From positions 262,560-326,559 of the forward strand of contig CAJUAH010000001.1 of assembly GCA_910584375.1 (NCBI GenBank): a stretch of 64,000 nucleotides of DNA. The letters run 5' to 3'. How positions within the stretch are numbered: the first letter of the stretch is position 1; each line of letters starts with the position of its first letter. The notes under the pieces are model-generated. The model did not search any database. It was not told where the DNA came from and worked only from the letters and a program-made list of their open reading frames with translations. Made by a program: the position numbers and the translations under genes. The stretch comes from an uncultured Acetatifactor sp. (lineage in GTDB: Bacteria; Bacillota; Clostridia; Lachnospirales; Lachnospiraceae). This document shows positions 17,302-26,075 of the stretch, in pieces.

Positions 17302-18048
17302 GAGGGCTGTGGAGAAAAGATTATTATCTTGGCAGAAAATATTTGCTGCTGGCCGCGGTGATCGGCGCCCTTTTGATCTTCATGGCCTATTGGCTGCGGC
17401 TTGCGTTTATCTATGGCAATCTGCGGTTTTTGCCCCAGCCGGACAGGCAGGAGACCCTGCGGGGACTGGATATGGGCTTTCCGGCGCTGCCGGGAGTGGC
17501 GCTGCTGTTTATCACGATCAAGGCGGTCAATGTGTCCGTCTACGCGGACAGGCAGGCGGGATGGAACCGTTACCTGCTGGCAACGCCCCTGGGAGAGCGG
17601 GTGATCGTCCGGGCCAAATATCTGGAATTTATCGGGGCGGAAGTTGCGGCTCTGGCCCTGGGGCTGATCGCGGCGGGCGTCTATGGGCTGTGTTTTGGCT
17701 TTGACCGGGTGCGGATAGGGTGCGTGGGTCTGGCCGGCGCGTTTTTGCTGGCTGTGCTGTGTGAGTGCATCATGTTGCCGCTGGCCTACCGCTACGCAAG
17801 CGAAAACATAGCGGTGGGAGGAGCGTTTCTGGGCATGTTATTGCCCGGTTATCTGACCATGGGGATCTTTTTTTGTGACGGTTTCGGATCCGGAGCAGAC
17901 TCTGCGCCTGCTGGGAAACTGGTGCGCCTCCCATCTCCGGCTGCTCTTTTGCGCGGAGCTGGGAATGATTCTGCTGGCGCTTGCGGCGTCCTGCTTTTTA
18001 TCTCTTTCTGTCGTGAAAAAAAGGAAATGGTGTGAGAAAGGAATATGA
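17298..18048 (+). pseudogene. ABC-2 permease 1 of the GntR operon, frameshifted at a T7 run
   Basis: Starts at GTG 17298 within the GTGA overlap, with AGGGAG nine bases upstream. Hydrophobic helices are clear up to TMGIFF. At the run of seven T (17868-17874) the frame then turns into Gly/Ser/Pro-rich nonsense ending at 18035. Removing one T restores a sensible end (VTVSDPEQTLRLLGNW, then a final helix LGMILLALAASCFLSLSVV and KKRKWCE), stopping at TGA 18046-18048 next to the following gene. Either the gene is damaged, the T-run is phase-variable, or this is a sequence error. The intact product would be about 249 residues. Confidence 0.75.
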
Positions 18049-18049
18049 T

Positions 18050-18765
18050 ATGTGGGGGCTGATGATAAAGGATCTGTATATCAACCGCAGGGAGATCGGG
18101 ATCTACAGCGCGTTGGCAGGCGTATGTTCCGTGTTTTTGGTGATTCCGTTCGGCTCGGAGACTATGGAAAAGATGGGTCTGCTCTATACCCTGCTGGGCA
18201 CGATGTGTCTGGCGGGCATCTTTGCGCTGACGGGCACTCTGGAAAACGGGCTGTTGCTGCCGGATGAGGTCCGGGGATATCAGCAGTTTGTGTTCTCCTC
18301 GCCGCTGGGGCTTAAGGGCCAGGTGCTGTCCAAGTATTATGGCTGTCTGGCGGTCAGTCTGGTGGGCGCGTTCTGGTGTCTCCTTCTGGTTTATATCAGC
18401 TCTGCGGTCACAGGCGTGGAAAACGGGCTGCTGTTGCCGGTAATCTTTCTGTTCTATCTGCAGATATTCCTGCGGGCGGTGGAACTGCCCTTTCTGTTCG
18501 GCATGGGGGCCCGATACGGGAATTATGTAAAAATGGGAGTGGGGCTCATACTGCTCTTTTTGACGGCCAACCATTTTCTGTATGGAAAATCTCCGATCGG
18601 CCTGCCTTTGACAGGGTGATGGATCATATCAGCGGCTTTTCCGTGGAGCGGTTGGCGGATGGCATGCTGTTGTCTTTGGGATTGCTGCTTATGGGGAGCC
18701 TGGTACTGTTTTATCTTTCTTACCACCTATCCTGCCTGTGGTATCGTCAGCGGATGCGGCAATGA
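18050..18765 (+). pseudogene. ABC-2 permease 2 of the GntR operon, frameshifted near an A4 run
   Basis: Start ATG 18050 follows AAAGGA (18037-18042). The open frame runs through five hydrophobic segments and then stops at 18619 after FLYGKSPIGLPLTG. Adding one base at the AAAA of 18587-18590 continues into ISDRPAFDRVMDHISG and a last membrane helix (LLLSLG... LFYLSYHLSCLWYRQR), ending at 18765. That end matches the Sxx-x-YxxR pattern of this ABC-2 permease family. Without the shift the protein loses its last helix. It is the second lesion in two adjacent genes. Confidence 0.72.
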
Positions 18766-18876
18766 CGCTTGTGCAGTAACTGGTTTCGCAATCGCCTGAA
18801 TGAGATGATGCAGGCGGGGAGAGGCGGCTGGGGACAGGGGAGAACCGGCGGACATGAAATAAGGGAGAACTGTATC

Positions 18877-19770
18877 ATGAAGAAAACCGTGTTGAAACGG
18901 CTGGTAATATTTCTGGTATTGACTTTTTCGATCACATGGGGGACACTTTTATTATGTGATCTGTTGTTTCCCGATCCCGAAGAGGCGGCGGTGAGAGGGG
19001 GGCTTTTCAGCGCTGTGGGGATGATGGGGCCTGCTCTGGGGCATCTGTTGACCCGGCGGATCACCGGGGAAGGCTGGAAGGGAACCTATCTGCAACTGCT
19101 GGGAGAGGACAGGAGACAAAAAAGGCGTGGAAAATGGCTCCACTACCATTTGGCCGTATGGGGGCAGCTGACCTTGATCCTGGCGTCCGTGGCGCTGCTG
19201 TGCCTTTATAAAGGGGTTCCCATTTCCCTGCAGTATTCCGGCGCCTACAGCGTGGGGCTGTTGCTTTTCAATATTGCTGTGGGGTTTGTGGGGCTGCTTA
19301 TCTATTTCGGGGAGGAATGGGGCTGGCGGGGATATCTGTTTCCCCGGTTAAAGGAGCTTACGGGCACTGTACCGGCGCTGCTTCTCACGGGAACCGTGTG
19401 GGGCTTGTGGCATCTTCCGGAGCTGCTGCGGGGCATGAATTTTGGCACAGATTTGCCGGGGTATCCGGTGAGCAACGTGTTGCTGATGTGTGTTTACTGT
19501 ATATTGACAGGGACTTTTCTGACCTGGCTTACCGACCGCAGCGGCAGTATATGGCCCGCCACTTTGGCGCATATGTTGCAGGATCATGCGGCGGGAGTAC
19601 TGACGGTGCTTTTTGTCCCCGAGGAGATCCTGCGCAGTTCCGACGGTATGGGAAAATTCTACTGTAACCTTGCGGTGATGCTGCCCCTGGCGCTGTTCAC
19701 GGTATGGGCAATGACGCGGCAGAAGTCTGCGCATGTGAAAAAAAGAATCCGGGAGTCGTACATATGGTAG
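18877..19770 (+). CDS. CPBP-family intramembrane metalloprotease
   Basis: ATG 18877 follows AAGGGAG (18861-18867). The protein (297 aa) has eight or so hydrophobic segments. The CPBP (CAAX protease / bacteriocin-processing) motifs are EEWGWRGYL (Glu146, Glu147 and Arg151) and WGLWHLPELL, with a third conserved His in TLAHMLQDH. These residues coordinate the zinc in this membrane family. Possible roles are processing of peptides or self-immunity; neighbours do not define a target. The gene overlaps ogg by seven bases. Confidence 0.85.
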   Translation: MKKTVLKRLVIFLVLTFSITWGTLLLCDLLFPDPEEAAVRGGLFSAVGMMGPALGHLLTRRITGEGWKGTYLQLLGEDRRQKRRGKWLHYHLAVWGQLTLILASVALLCLYKGVPISLQYSGAYSVGLLLFNIAVGFVGLLIYFGEEWGWRGYLFPRLKELTGTVPALLLTGTVWGLWHLPELLRGMNFGTDLPGYPVSNVLLMCVYCILTGTFLTWLTDRSGSIWPATLAHMLQDHAAGVLTVLFVPEEILRSSDGMGKFYCNLAVMLPLALFTVWAMTRQKSAHVKKRIRESYIW

Positions 19771-20585
19771 AACGGGTAATAGACAATTTTAATCTGGAGC
19801 AGATATGCCGGTCCGGGCAATGTTTCCGCATGGATTCCCGGGGGGCGGGCAGATACAGCCTGATCGCGGGCGGAAGGTATCTGGAGACCGAACAGCAAAA
19901 CGGGAGAACGGTCTTTTTCTGTGAACAGGCGGAGTTTGAGGACTTTTGGGAGGAGTATTTTGATCTGAGAGCGGATTACGCCTTTTATATGGGAAAGATA
20001 GGCGCGGAGGACTGCTATCTGAGCGAGGCGGCGCAATATGGCAGCGGGATCAGGATACTGCGGCAGGATCTGTGGGAGATGATCGTCTCCTTTCTGATCT
20101 CACAGCAAAACAATATCCTGCGTATTCGCAGATGTATTGAAAATATCTGCGATAGCTACGGGGAAAAACAGATTAGTTCTCAGGGGGAGGAGTACTGCGC
20201 CTTTCCCACTCCTCAGGCACTGGCTGTTCTGAAGGAGGATGCCCTGATGGCCTGCAATCTGGGCTATCGCAGTAAATATGTGGTACGGGCGGCCAGAAAC
20301 ATTGTGGACGGTCATTGCGATCTGGAGAATATCCGGCGCCTTCCCTACTTGGAGGCCAGGGAGGAGTTATTGAAACTGTACGGCGTAGGAGGGAAGGTAG
20401 CAGACTGCATCTGTCTGTTTGCCCTGCACCATCTGGAGGCATTTCCTGTGGACACCCATATCCGGCAGGCCATGGAGAAACATTACAGGCAGGGCTTTCC
20501 CATGGAACAGTATCAGGGATGTCAGGGAGTACTGCAGCAATACATGTTTTATTATGAACTGGCTGGAGGAAAACAGATCCCTTGA
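19764..20585 (+). CDS. ogg: 8-oxoguanine DNA glycosylase (Ogg1 type)
   Basis: ATG 19764 follows GGGAG (19751-19755). The 273-residue protein begins with the OGG N-terminal domain (NLEQICRSGQCFRM, YSLIAGGRYLE) and has the helix-hairpin-helix GPD motif KLYGVGGKVADCICLF with catalytic Lys211. Asp230 follows in FPVDTHI. It removes 8-oxoguanine from DNA and nicks the abasic site. It is translationally coupled to the CPBP gene and followed 107 bases later by nth, so two base-excision-repair glycosylases sit together. Confidence 0.9.
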   Translation: MVERVIDNFNLEQICRSGQCFRMDSRGAGRYSLIAGGRYLETEQQNGRTVFFCEQAEFEDFWEEYFDLRADYAFYMGKIGAEDCYLSEAAQYGSGIRILRQDLWEMIVSFLISQQNNILRIRRCIENICDSYGEKQISSQGEEYCAFPTPQALAVLKEDALMACNLGYRSKYVVRAARNIVDGHCDLENIRRLPYLEAREELLKLYGVGGKVADCICLFALHHLEAFPVDTHIRQAMEKHYRQGFPMEQYQGCQGVLQQYMFYYELAGGKQIP

Positions 20586-20692
20586 CATTTTCAGAGAAAC
20601 CATGCAAAATAAACCTATCAGGACGCTGTTGGATGCATGGCTGAAGGCCAGTCGGCAATAGACATTCTTGGTGGCTGAAAGGGGAGGCACAT

Positions 20693-21328
20693 ATGACAAA
20701 AAAGCAACGGGCGTTGGCGATCATCGAAAGATTGAAAAAGGAGTATCCTCAGGCACAGTGTTCTCTGGATTACGACCAGGCGTGGAAACTGCTGGTCAGC
20801 GTACGTCTGGCGGCCCAGTGTACGGATGCCAGAGTCAATGTGGTGGTGGAAAAACTGTATGAAAAATTCCCCGATGTGGAGGCGCTTGCGCAGGCTCCCG
20901 TGGAGGAGATCGAAAAGATCGTGCATCCCTGCGGCCTGGGCAACAGCAAAGCCAGGGATATCAGCGCCTGCATGAAGATGCTGCGGGACGAATACGGCGG
21001 CATGGTGCCGGATGATTTTGACAAGCTGCTGGCCCTGCCGGGTGTGGGCAGAAAGAGCGCCAATCTGATCATGGGGGATGTGTTCGGCAAGCCTGCCATC
21101 GTCACGGATACCCACTGCATCCGCCTGGTGAACCGCATGGGACTGGTGGACGGGATTAAAGAACCCGCCAAGGTGGAAAAGGAACTGTGGAAGATCATAC
21201 CGCCCGAGGAGGGCAGCGACTTCTGTCACAGGCTGGTAAACCATGGGCGGGATATATGCACCGCCCGCACAAAGCCCTATTGCGACAGATGCTGCCTGCA
21301 GGATATCTGTAAAAAGGCAGGGGTATAA
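20693..21328 (+). CDS. nth: Endonuclease III
   Basis: A 211-residue helix-hairpin-helix glycosylase/AP lyase that repairs oxidised pyrimidines. Catalytic Lys121 is in LPGVGRKSANLI and Asp139 in IVTDTHCIRL. The iron-sulfur cluster ligands are C-x6-C-x2-C-x5-C in CTARTKPYCDRCCLQDIC at the C-terminus. All key residues are present. RBS: GGGGAGG ahead of ATG 20693. Confidence 0.95.
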   Translation: MTKKQRALAIIERLKKEYPQAQCSLDYDQAWKLLVSVRLAAQCTDARVNVVVEKLYEKFPDVEALAQAPVEEIEKIVHPCGLGNSKARDISACMKMLRDEYGGMVPDDFDKLLALPGVGRKSANLIMGDVFGKPAIVTDTHCIRLVNRMGLVDGIKEPAKVEKELWKIIPPEEGSDFCHRLVNHGRDICTARTKPYCDRCCLQDICKKAGV

Positions 21329-21331
21329 GGC

Positions 21332-22213
21332 TTATTTTACACAGAATCCGAAATAGCCCTTTTGCTCTATGTTGAATAACAGACTGTAGGGGGGATATTC
21401 CTTATCAAAGTTTCTTACCAGTTGTTCAAAGGTAAGCATGTCCACCTTTTGCAGCCTATATTGGTCAGGCAGCTCAAAGTGACTGCTGACGCAGTCCATA
21501 AATCGCTGCGAGATGGATTTGATGGCATAGACCACAGTTTTATCGATACGGTCGACCGGCTTACCCAGCATACCGCTGAGTACCCCGAGGATCATTTTCT
21601 CTTCATAGAGGAAAAAGACCTGCAACGGCTTATCATTCTGATCACGGTAGCTTAAACGGTAACAGAGGGCTGTGCCGGCAGAGAAGTCTTCTCCGCTGTA
21701 ATGCTGGCTTACCAGCTCCGCCCGTACCCGGTAGAGATGCAGCAAGGCCTGACAGACGGCTTTTTCCAGAGATTTCAGTTCATCGTCTGATTTGCTGTGT
21801 ATCCATTTATTGGAAGTCTTGCCGGCGATGGCCCGGTCCTCTATCATAATATGTCCGTTCAGCCAACCCACGCAGATTCCAAGAAAGTGGTGAACCGATT
21901 CCTGGGAATAGTTTTCCTCTTCCAGTTCCCGTTCCAGAGCAGGCAGAGTATTGTCCCGCATATTATCGTGCAGGCGCTTGTGCATGGCATACCCTTCGTA
22001 GCCGATGGACTGCATGTAGTCCTCCTCGTCCGCAAAATGTTTCAGAGTATAGCTCTTAAGATATTTTACGCCTTCCCGGCATGCGTGCTGCTGTTTGGAT
22101 TCGTCTTCGTTGAGGTCGAGCAGCTTGTCAATTATGGAAAAGAGCCGGCGATGCTGTCTGTCCACATTCTCTACGCCGATATTGAAACGGTCATGCCACT
22201 GTACTATGCTCAA
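21332..22213 (-). CDS. Bacteriohemerythrin fused to an uncharacterised C-terminal domain
   Basis: On the minus strand AAAGGAAG sits eight bases before a TTG at 22213, which I take as start (293 aa); the frame is open further upstream but without a better site. Residues 1-130 are a bacteriohemerythrin: WHDRFNIGV, VDRQHRRLF, LKHFADEEDYM, a MHKRLHD segment and WLNGHIMIEDRA, giving the His5-Glu-Asp di-iron set that binds oxygen. The remaining 150 residues have no motif I recognise; FFLYEEKMILGVLSGMLGKP followed by an amphipathic helix is reminiscent of CheX/CheC folds but this is weak. It may sense oxygen and signal to a partner. Confidence 0.8.
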   Translation of the reverse strand: MSIVQWHDRFNIGVENVDRQHRRLFSIIDKLLDLNEDESKQQHACREGVKYLKSYTLKHFADEEDYMQSIGYEGYAMHKRLHDNMRDNTLPALERELEEENYSQESVHHFLGICVGWLNGHIMIEDRAIAGKTSNKWIHSKSDDELKSLEKAVCQALLHLYRVRAELVSQHYSGEDFSAGTALCYRLSYRDQNDKPLQVFFLYEEKMILGVLSGMLGKPVDRIDKTVVYAIKSISQRFMDCVSSHFELPDQYRLQKVDMLTFEQLVRNFDKEYPPYSLLFNIEQKGYFGFCVK

Positions 22214-22328
22214 TGTTTGGACTTCCTTTCTGCGCTTGCGGTTTTCTACTATCAATCTATCATATTTTCCCAAATTGTACAACAACATATATCTTGATAA
22301 ATTCTATAACAAATATTTGAAAAAGGGA

Positions 22329-22359
22329 TTGACTCTCCCCTTAGGTCAGAATATAAACT
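22329..22359 (+). promoter_or_regulatory. MerR-type promoter/operator
   Basis: TTGACTCTCCCC begins at 22329 and is the classic start of BmrR/MerR-regulated promoters. TAAACT at 22354-22359 gives the MerR-type 19-base spacer, while TATAAA at 22352 would give 17. It lies 44 bases before the merR start, so autoregulation is likely. Confidence 0.7.
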
Positions 22360-22402
22360 AACTACAGATTCGAATCCAATATCGCGAAGGAGGTATGAGA
22401 GG

Positions 22403-23206
22403 ATGCTGCAGATCGGAGAATTCTCAAGGATATGCCAGGTCAGTATCAAGACCCTGCATCACTACGACAAGATGGGATTGCTGGTTCCGGCACAGGTGGA
22501 TCGGTTGACGGGCTATCGCTATTATGAGACGCAGCAGATTGACAGGATGATCTATATCCAGCGTCTGAAACGTTACGGCTTTTCGCTGGAGGAGATTCAG
22601 CATCTGCTCTCTGTTTCGGATAAAAATGAACTCGCGGGCGAGCTGAGACGGCAAAAAGACAGGCTGAAGTACGAGCAGCAGGAGAGGGCCGTTATCCTGA
22701 ACGAACTTCAGACACACATTTCTGTATTTGAAAGGACAGGTGATATTATGACTTATCAAAAAGGATATACCATTGAGATTAAAGAAACTCCGCAGATGAA
22801 TGTTTTGTCGGTTCGGACCCAGATGGGGGTGGACGAATTCGGCAAATATTACGGAACATTGTATGAGCGTGTGCCGAAGGAGCATGTTACGCCCAACGGG
22901 GTTACCGGGGCCAAATACTATGATGAGGAGTTCAACCAGGAGTCTTCGGACGTGGAAGTATTTATCGGCATCCGTGAAAAAGAAAAGGCCGATGCAGTCA
23001 TGGAACCCTGCGAGTGTGCGATGACCGTGCACCGGGGCGGGTATTCCACACTTTCCGAGGCCTACGGCGCAGTGGTATCCTGGATCATCGAGAATGGCTA
23101 TGAGTATGCGGGAGCGCCGTTCGAACTGTATATCAAGACACATTTTGACTCCCTTTCCCCGGAGGATTGGGTGACGGAGGTGTACTTCCCGATCCGGAAG
23201 AAATAA
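22403..23206 (+). CDS. MerR-family regulator with GyrI-like effector domain
   Basis: The N-terminal MerR winged helix is MLQIGEFSRICQVSIKTLHHYD (first 20 residues clear), then GLLVPAQVDRLTGYRYY. A coiled-coil dimerisation helix (residues about 75-115) leads into a GyrI-like small-molecule domain from about 125 (YTIEIKETPQMNVLSVR ... EVYFPIRKK), as in BmrR and multidrug-sensing relatives. It likely activates its own promoter, and perhaps an efflux gene, when a drug binds. No efflux gene is immediately adjacent. Confidence 0.9.
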   Translation: MLQIGEFSRICQVSIKTLHHYDKMGLLVPAQVDRLTGYRYYETQQIDRMIYIQRLKRYGFSLEEIQHLLSVSDKNELAGELRRQKDRLKYEQQERAVILNELQTHISVFERTGDIMTYQKGYTIEIKETPQMNVLSVRTQMGVDEFGKYYGTLYERVPKEHVTPNGVTGAKYYDEEFNQESSDVEVFIGIREKEKADAVMEPCECAMTVHRGGYSTLSEAYGAVVSWIIENGYEYAGAPFELYIKTHFDSLSPEDWVTEVYFPIRKK

Positions 23207-23230
23207 CACGATATATCCTTGTGTGAGACG

Positions 23231-23270
23231 CCCGGTTGTCAGCGCTTGCTGATGACCGGGTACTTTTTTG
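23231..23270 (+). terminator. Terminator after merR
   Basis: CCCGGT...TCAGC (from 23231) pairs with GCTGA...ACCGGG (to 23260), followed by TACTTTTTTG. Confidence 0.85.
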
Positions 23271-23422
23271 TTTGATTTTGATTATAAATTCGCCCTTTTG
23301 GGAATAGCGTATCTCCTGAAAAGGAGGGCTGATCCTGAGGCAATAAATATACATTGCAAATGGCAGGCAAATATTTTAAAATATAATATATAAATCGGGA
23401 TTCATTTAAGAGGTGAAAGTGC

Positions 23423-24070
23423 ATGACACCATCAGAATTAGATAAGGAATTAACATTTTTACTGCACAATTTATTGGCTAATACAGGTTTTAGAAAAAAG
23501 CGAAAAGGTAACTTGTCCAGAAAAGAAAACGAATGTGAGCAAGTATTCTCTTTCTATTTTACGAGAGACCGTGGTCCAGCAGGAAATACATACTCGTTGA
23601 CTGCAACTTTGAGTTTTTCATTTCCAGAAGTGGATAGACTGACAAGCCGATTCATGGGTGAAGAATATGATTCAAAATGGCCTACTGGCACAAGGCCACT
23701 TTATACCGTTCTTCCAGATACCCCTGTGTTAAAATATAAATATTGTTCGGACAATGCATTGGAACAATTTGCGGATATGGTGTCACAAGACTTTCGTTCT
23801 TACGCACTTTCTTTTTATGGCAAATACGATACGATAGATAAACTTGAACAACACTTTGACCAATGCCATGATAATATGGGGCTGAAAAGTGGTTTTCGTG
23901 TTGTTAGAGCTAATGGGGGGTGCTGTAAGGCAGCTGTGCTTTGTATGTTAGAAAAATGGGAAAAACTTCAACAGTATGTTGGCGAAACGGATTGTTTGAC
24001 ACCAGAGCAAAAAGCAAAAATCAGCGAATATATCTCCAGTAGAGGACTTCCCATTTCGCAGAGATGTTAA
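23423..24070 (+). CDS. Hypothetical protein (DUF4304-like N-terminus), AT-rich
   Basis: The 215-residue product is soluble with no membrane segment. Its opening (LDKELTFLLHNLLANTGFRKK) and the later SRKENECEQVFSFYF strand resemble the DUF4304 pattern, in which a GF-K-K-x segment precedes an aromatic beta strand; this is a weak resemblance. Two Cys (GGCCKAAVLC) lie near the C-terminus. Base composition is AT-richer than the flanking genes and it has no partner, so it looks like a recently acquired accessory gene. Function unknown. Confidence 0.7.
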   Translation: MTPSELDKELTFLLHNLLANTGFRKKRKGNLSRKENECEQVFSFYFTRDRGPAGNTYSLTATLSFSFPEVDRLTSRFMGEEYDSKWPTGTRPLYTVLPDTPVLKYKYCSDNALEQFADMVSQDFRSYALSFYGKYDTIDKLEQHFDQCHDNMGLKSGFRVVRANGGCCKAAVLCMLEKWEKLQQYVGETDCLTPEQKAKISEYISSRGLPISQRC

Positions 24071-24179
24071 TTGAACACAAGATCAGCAATATCATGCGAA
24101 AAGGTGTATTTTTTCATGTTTTATATGTAGGAATATCTTTCCCAAAAAGGAAAAGATTTTTACCCGGTGGGAGGCTGAT

Positions 24180-24581
24180 ATGAGATTTGTAGCAATGCTG
24201 TGTGTGCAGAGTCTTGTACTGATATTATTGGTAGGGGCCTGCAGAATCCTTTCGATGACTTTCCAGACATTCAGCAGAACCATTACCATTAAAAGCCACA
24301 AATTAGCAAAAATATTGATTGCGCGTAAGAATACCTGGGGAATCGCGACAAGTCGGGATAAAAGAAACAGGATGTCCCTGGTAGGAGCATTTTCCTGGCT
24401 GGTGTTTTTTCCACAGATTTTTTTCCTTATATATGATTTATGGGTGTATTTTACAACAGGTGTTGTGGCGGTCTGCCCGGCAGAGCAAACATATCTTATA
24501 GTGGCGGGGCTGTATTATATAATTGCAATATCCATAAAAATAAAAGAAGCAGATAACTTCGAAAAAGGAAAGATATGGTAA
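24180..24581 (+). CDS. Small membrane protein upstream of a LytTR system
   Basis: ATG 24180 follows GGGAGG. The 133-residue product has three predicted membrane helices: residues 4-22, about 68-91, and about 102-120, separated by a basic cytoplasmic stretch (KSHKLAKILIARK). There is no recognisable family. It ends six bases before the response regulator, so the three genes probably form an operon. It could serve as the membrane sensor that the soluble kinase downstream lacks (inference). Confidence 0.7.
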   Translation: MRFVAMLCVQSLVLILLVGACRILSMTFQTFSRTITIKSHKLAKILIARKNTWGIATSRDKRNRMSLVGAFSWLVFFPQIFFLIYDLWVYFTTGVVAVCPAEQTYLIVAGLYYIIAISIKIKEADNFEKGKIW

Positions 24582-24587
24582 CTAAGA

Positions 24588-25289
24588 ATGCATATGCGGA
24601 TTTTTGTATGTGATGACGAGCCACAGATGCTGGCGGATATTGGCAAAAAGGTTGCGGAATGTCTGCCGGACAGTGAAGTCCGGGTCTTTTGCGCCGGACG
24701 GGAACTTCTCCGCTGCCTGGAGACAGAGCCCTGCGATATCCTGCTGCTTGACATTGATATGCCGGACATAACCGGTCTGGAGATAGCCGGGAGTCTTGCG
24801 CCGGGGGCCGGAACAAGACGTCCGCTCCTTCTGTTTGTGACCAGCCACGACGAGCTGGTGTACGACAGCTTTCAGTATCATCCCTTTGCCTTTCTCCGCA
24901 AAAGCCGTTTGGATCAGGAGATCGGGGCCGCATTGACGGACTGCATACAGGAACTGCAAAATCGGGAGAAACATTTTTATTTTCGTGCGGAGGGAAAACG
25001 GGTATGTCTTGTCCAATCAGATATTCTATACTTTGAGGCGGATGGCAACTACCTGAAACTGTTTGCGAAAACAGGACGGTATCGATTTCGCAGCACCATC
25101 GCCGCTGTGGAAAACGCGTTGACGGCCTGGGGTTTTATCCGCATTCATAAGGGATTTCTGGTCAATCAGGCGGCGGTCAGACTCCTTGGCGCGGAAAGGG
25201 CGGAGCTCTCCGACGGCACGGTACTTCCCATCGGGCAAAACTATGCAAAAACGGCAAAAGAACAACTGCTGAGGTATATGAGAACATGA
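24588..25289 (+). CDS. LytTR-family response regulator
   Basis: Receiver domain: acidic pair Asp9/Asp10, phospho-acceptor Asp55 in LLLDIDMPD, and a conserved Lys in FLRKSRLDQ. From about residue 135 a LytTR DNA-binding domain follows (YFRAEGKRVCLVQSDILYFEADGNYL... FIRIHKGFLVN). LytTR regulators bind paired short repeats upstream of targets, commonly peptide or exporter genes. The stop overlaps the kinase start by four bases (ATGA). The downstream ABC genes are candidate targets. Confidence 0.9.
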   Translation: MHMRIFVCDDEPQMLADIGKKVAECLPDSEVRVFCAGRELLRCLETEPCDILLLDIDMPDITGLEIAGSLAPGAGTRRPLLLFVTSHDELVYDSFQYHPFAFLRKSRLDQEIGAALTDCIQELQNREKHFYFRAEGKRVCLVQSDILYFEADGNYLKLFAKTGRYRFRSTIAAVENALTAWGFIRIHKGFLVNQAAVRLLGAERAELSDGTVLPIGQNYAKTAKEQLLRYMRT

Positions 25290-26008
25290 AACAATACCGA
25301 CAACTACAAAAGGAACTGGCTGTGCAGGAGGAAAACTACCTGAGCCTTCTGGCGCAGAAGTCAGAATTGGAATATCAGCTTGCCATGCAGAGGGAAGAGT
25401 TGGCATACTCCCGAAAACAGGAAAGCGATATACGCTCTCTGCATCAGGGAGCGCGCCAGTTAAAGCATGACATGAGAAACCATCTCATGGTGCTGGCCTC
25501 CTATTTAAACAGCGGCGATTATGAGGCGGCGAAAATATATACCTCAGAGATTTTGGATAAGCTGAATACGATGCACAGCTATGTAGAAACCGGCAATTCC
25601 CTGTTAAATCATATCCTGAATGAAAAACTGGAGCTTGCCAGAAGGTATAAAATAGCGGTGAGGGCGGAGATTGAAACACTCTCTTTCTCCAGAATGCGCA
25701 GTATAGATTTTTCCGCGCTGCTGACCAATCTGTTGGATAACTCCATTGAAGCCAGCAAAGACGAACCCGACGGGGAACTGTTGCTCCATATATTCCAGGA
25801 ACGGGGATATGACGCGATCAGTATCAAGAACAGGATCGGGAAGTCCGTATTGGCGGAAAATCCCGCTTTGCAGTCCACAAAGGAAGACAGGGAGCAGCAC
25901 GGGATCGGCATCGGACAGATCAGGGAGATCGTCGCCGCCTATGACGGCATCTGTGACTTCTACGAGAAAGAGGGTTTCTTCTGCTCCCGGGTGTTTATCC
26001 CACAATAG
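25286..26008 (+). CDS. Soluble GHKL sensor histidine kinase
   Basis: A 240-residue kinase without membrane helices. Residues 1-50 are a coiled coil rich in Gln/Glu. The phospho-acceptor is His61 in LKHDMRNHLMVL, the HDxRNH form of the LytS/AgrC-like (SPOB_a) class. The ATP domain has LLTNLLDNSIEAS (N box) and GIGIGQI (G box). Membrane sensing must come from another subunit, plausibly the small membrane protein upstream. ATGA overlap with the response regulator. Confidence 0.88.
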   Translation: MKQYRQLQKELAVQEENYLSLLAQKSELEYQLAMQREELAYSRKQESDIRSLHQGARQLKHDMRNHLMVLASYLNSGDYEAAKIYTSEILDKLNTMHSYVETGNSLLNHILNEKLELARRYKIAVRAEIETLSFSRMRSIDFSALLTNLLDNSIEASKDEPDGELLLHIFQERGYDAISIKNRIGKSVLAENPALQSTKEDREQHGIGIGQIREIVAAYDGICDFYEKEGFFCSRVFIPQ

Positions 26009-26075
26009 GTACTGTTTGTCCCATCCCCTTGCATTTTTCAAATGCAGGGGGTATTTTGTAGATGAGGAAAAGTCA

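Noticed and set aside
18376..18765. Independent gene inside permease 2
   Set aside because: The first part of this frame is low-quality shadow sequence. Only its end continues the permease after the frameshift, so it was merged into that gene.
20419..20661. Overlapping ORF at the end of ogg
   Set aside because: Ogg ends naturally at residue 273. The other frame shows no motif and no RBS.
22366..22378. GATTCGAATC looked like a tRNA T-loop
   Set aside because: No acceptor stem, D-arm or anticodon arm can be built around it, and the site lies in the merR leader. It is a chance palindrome.
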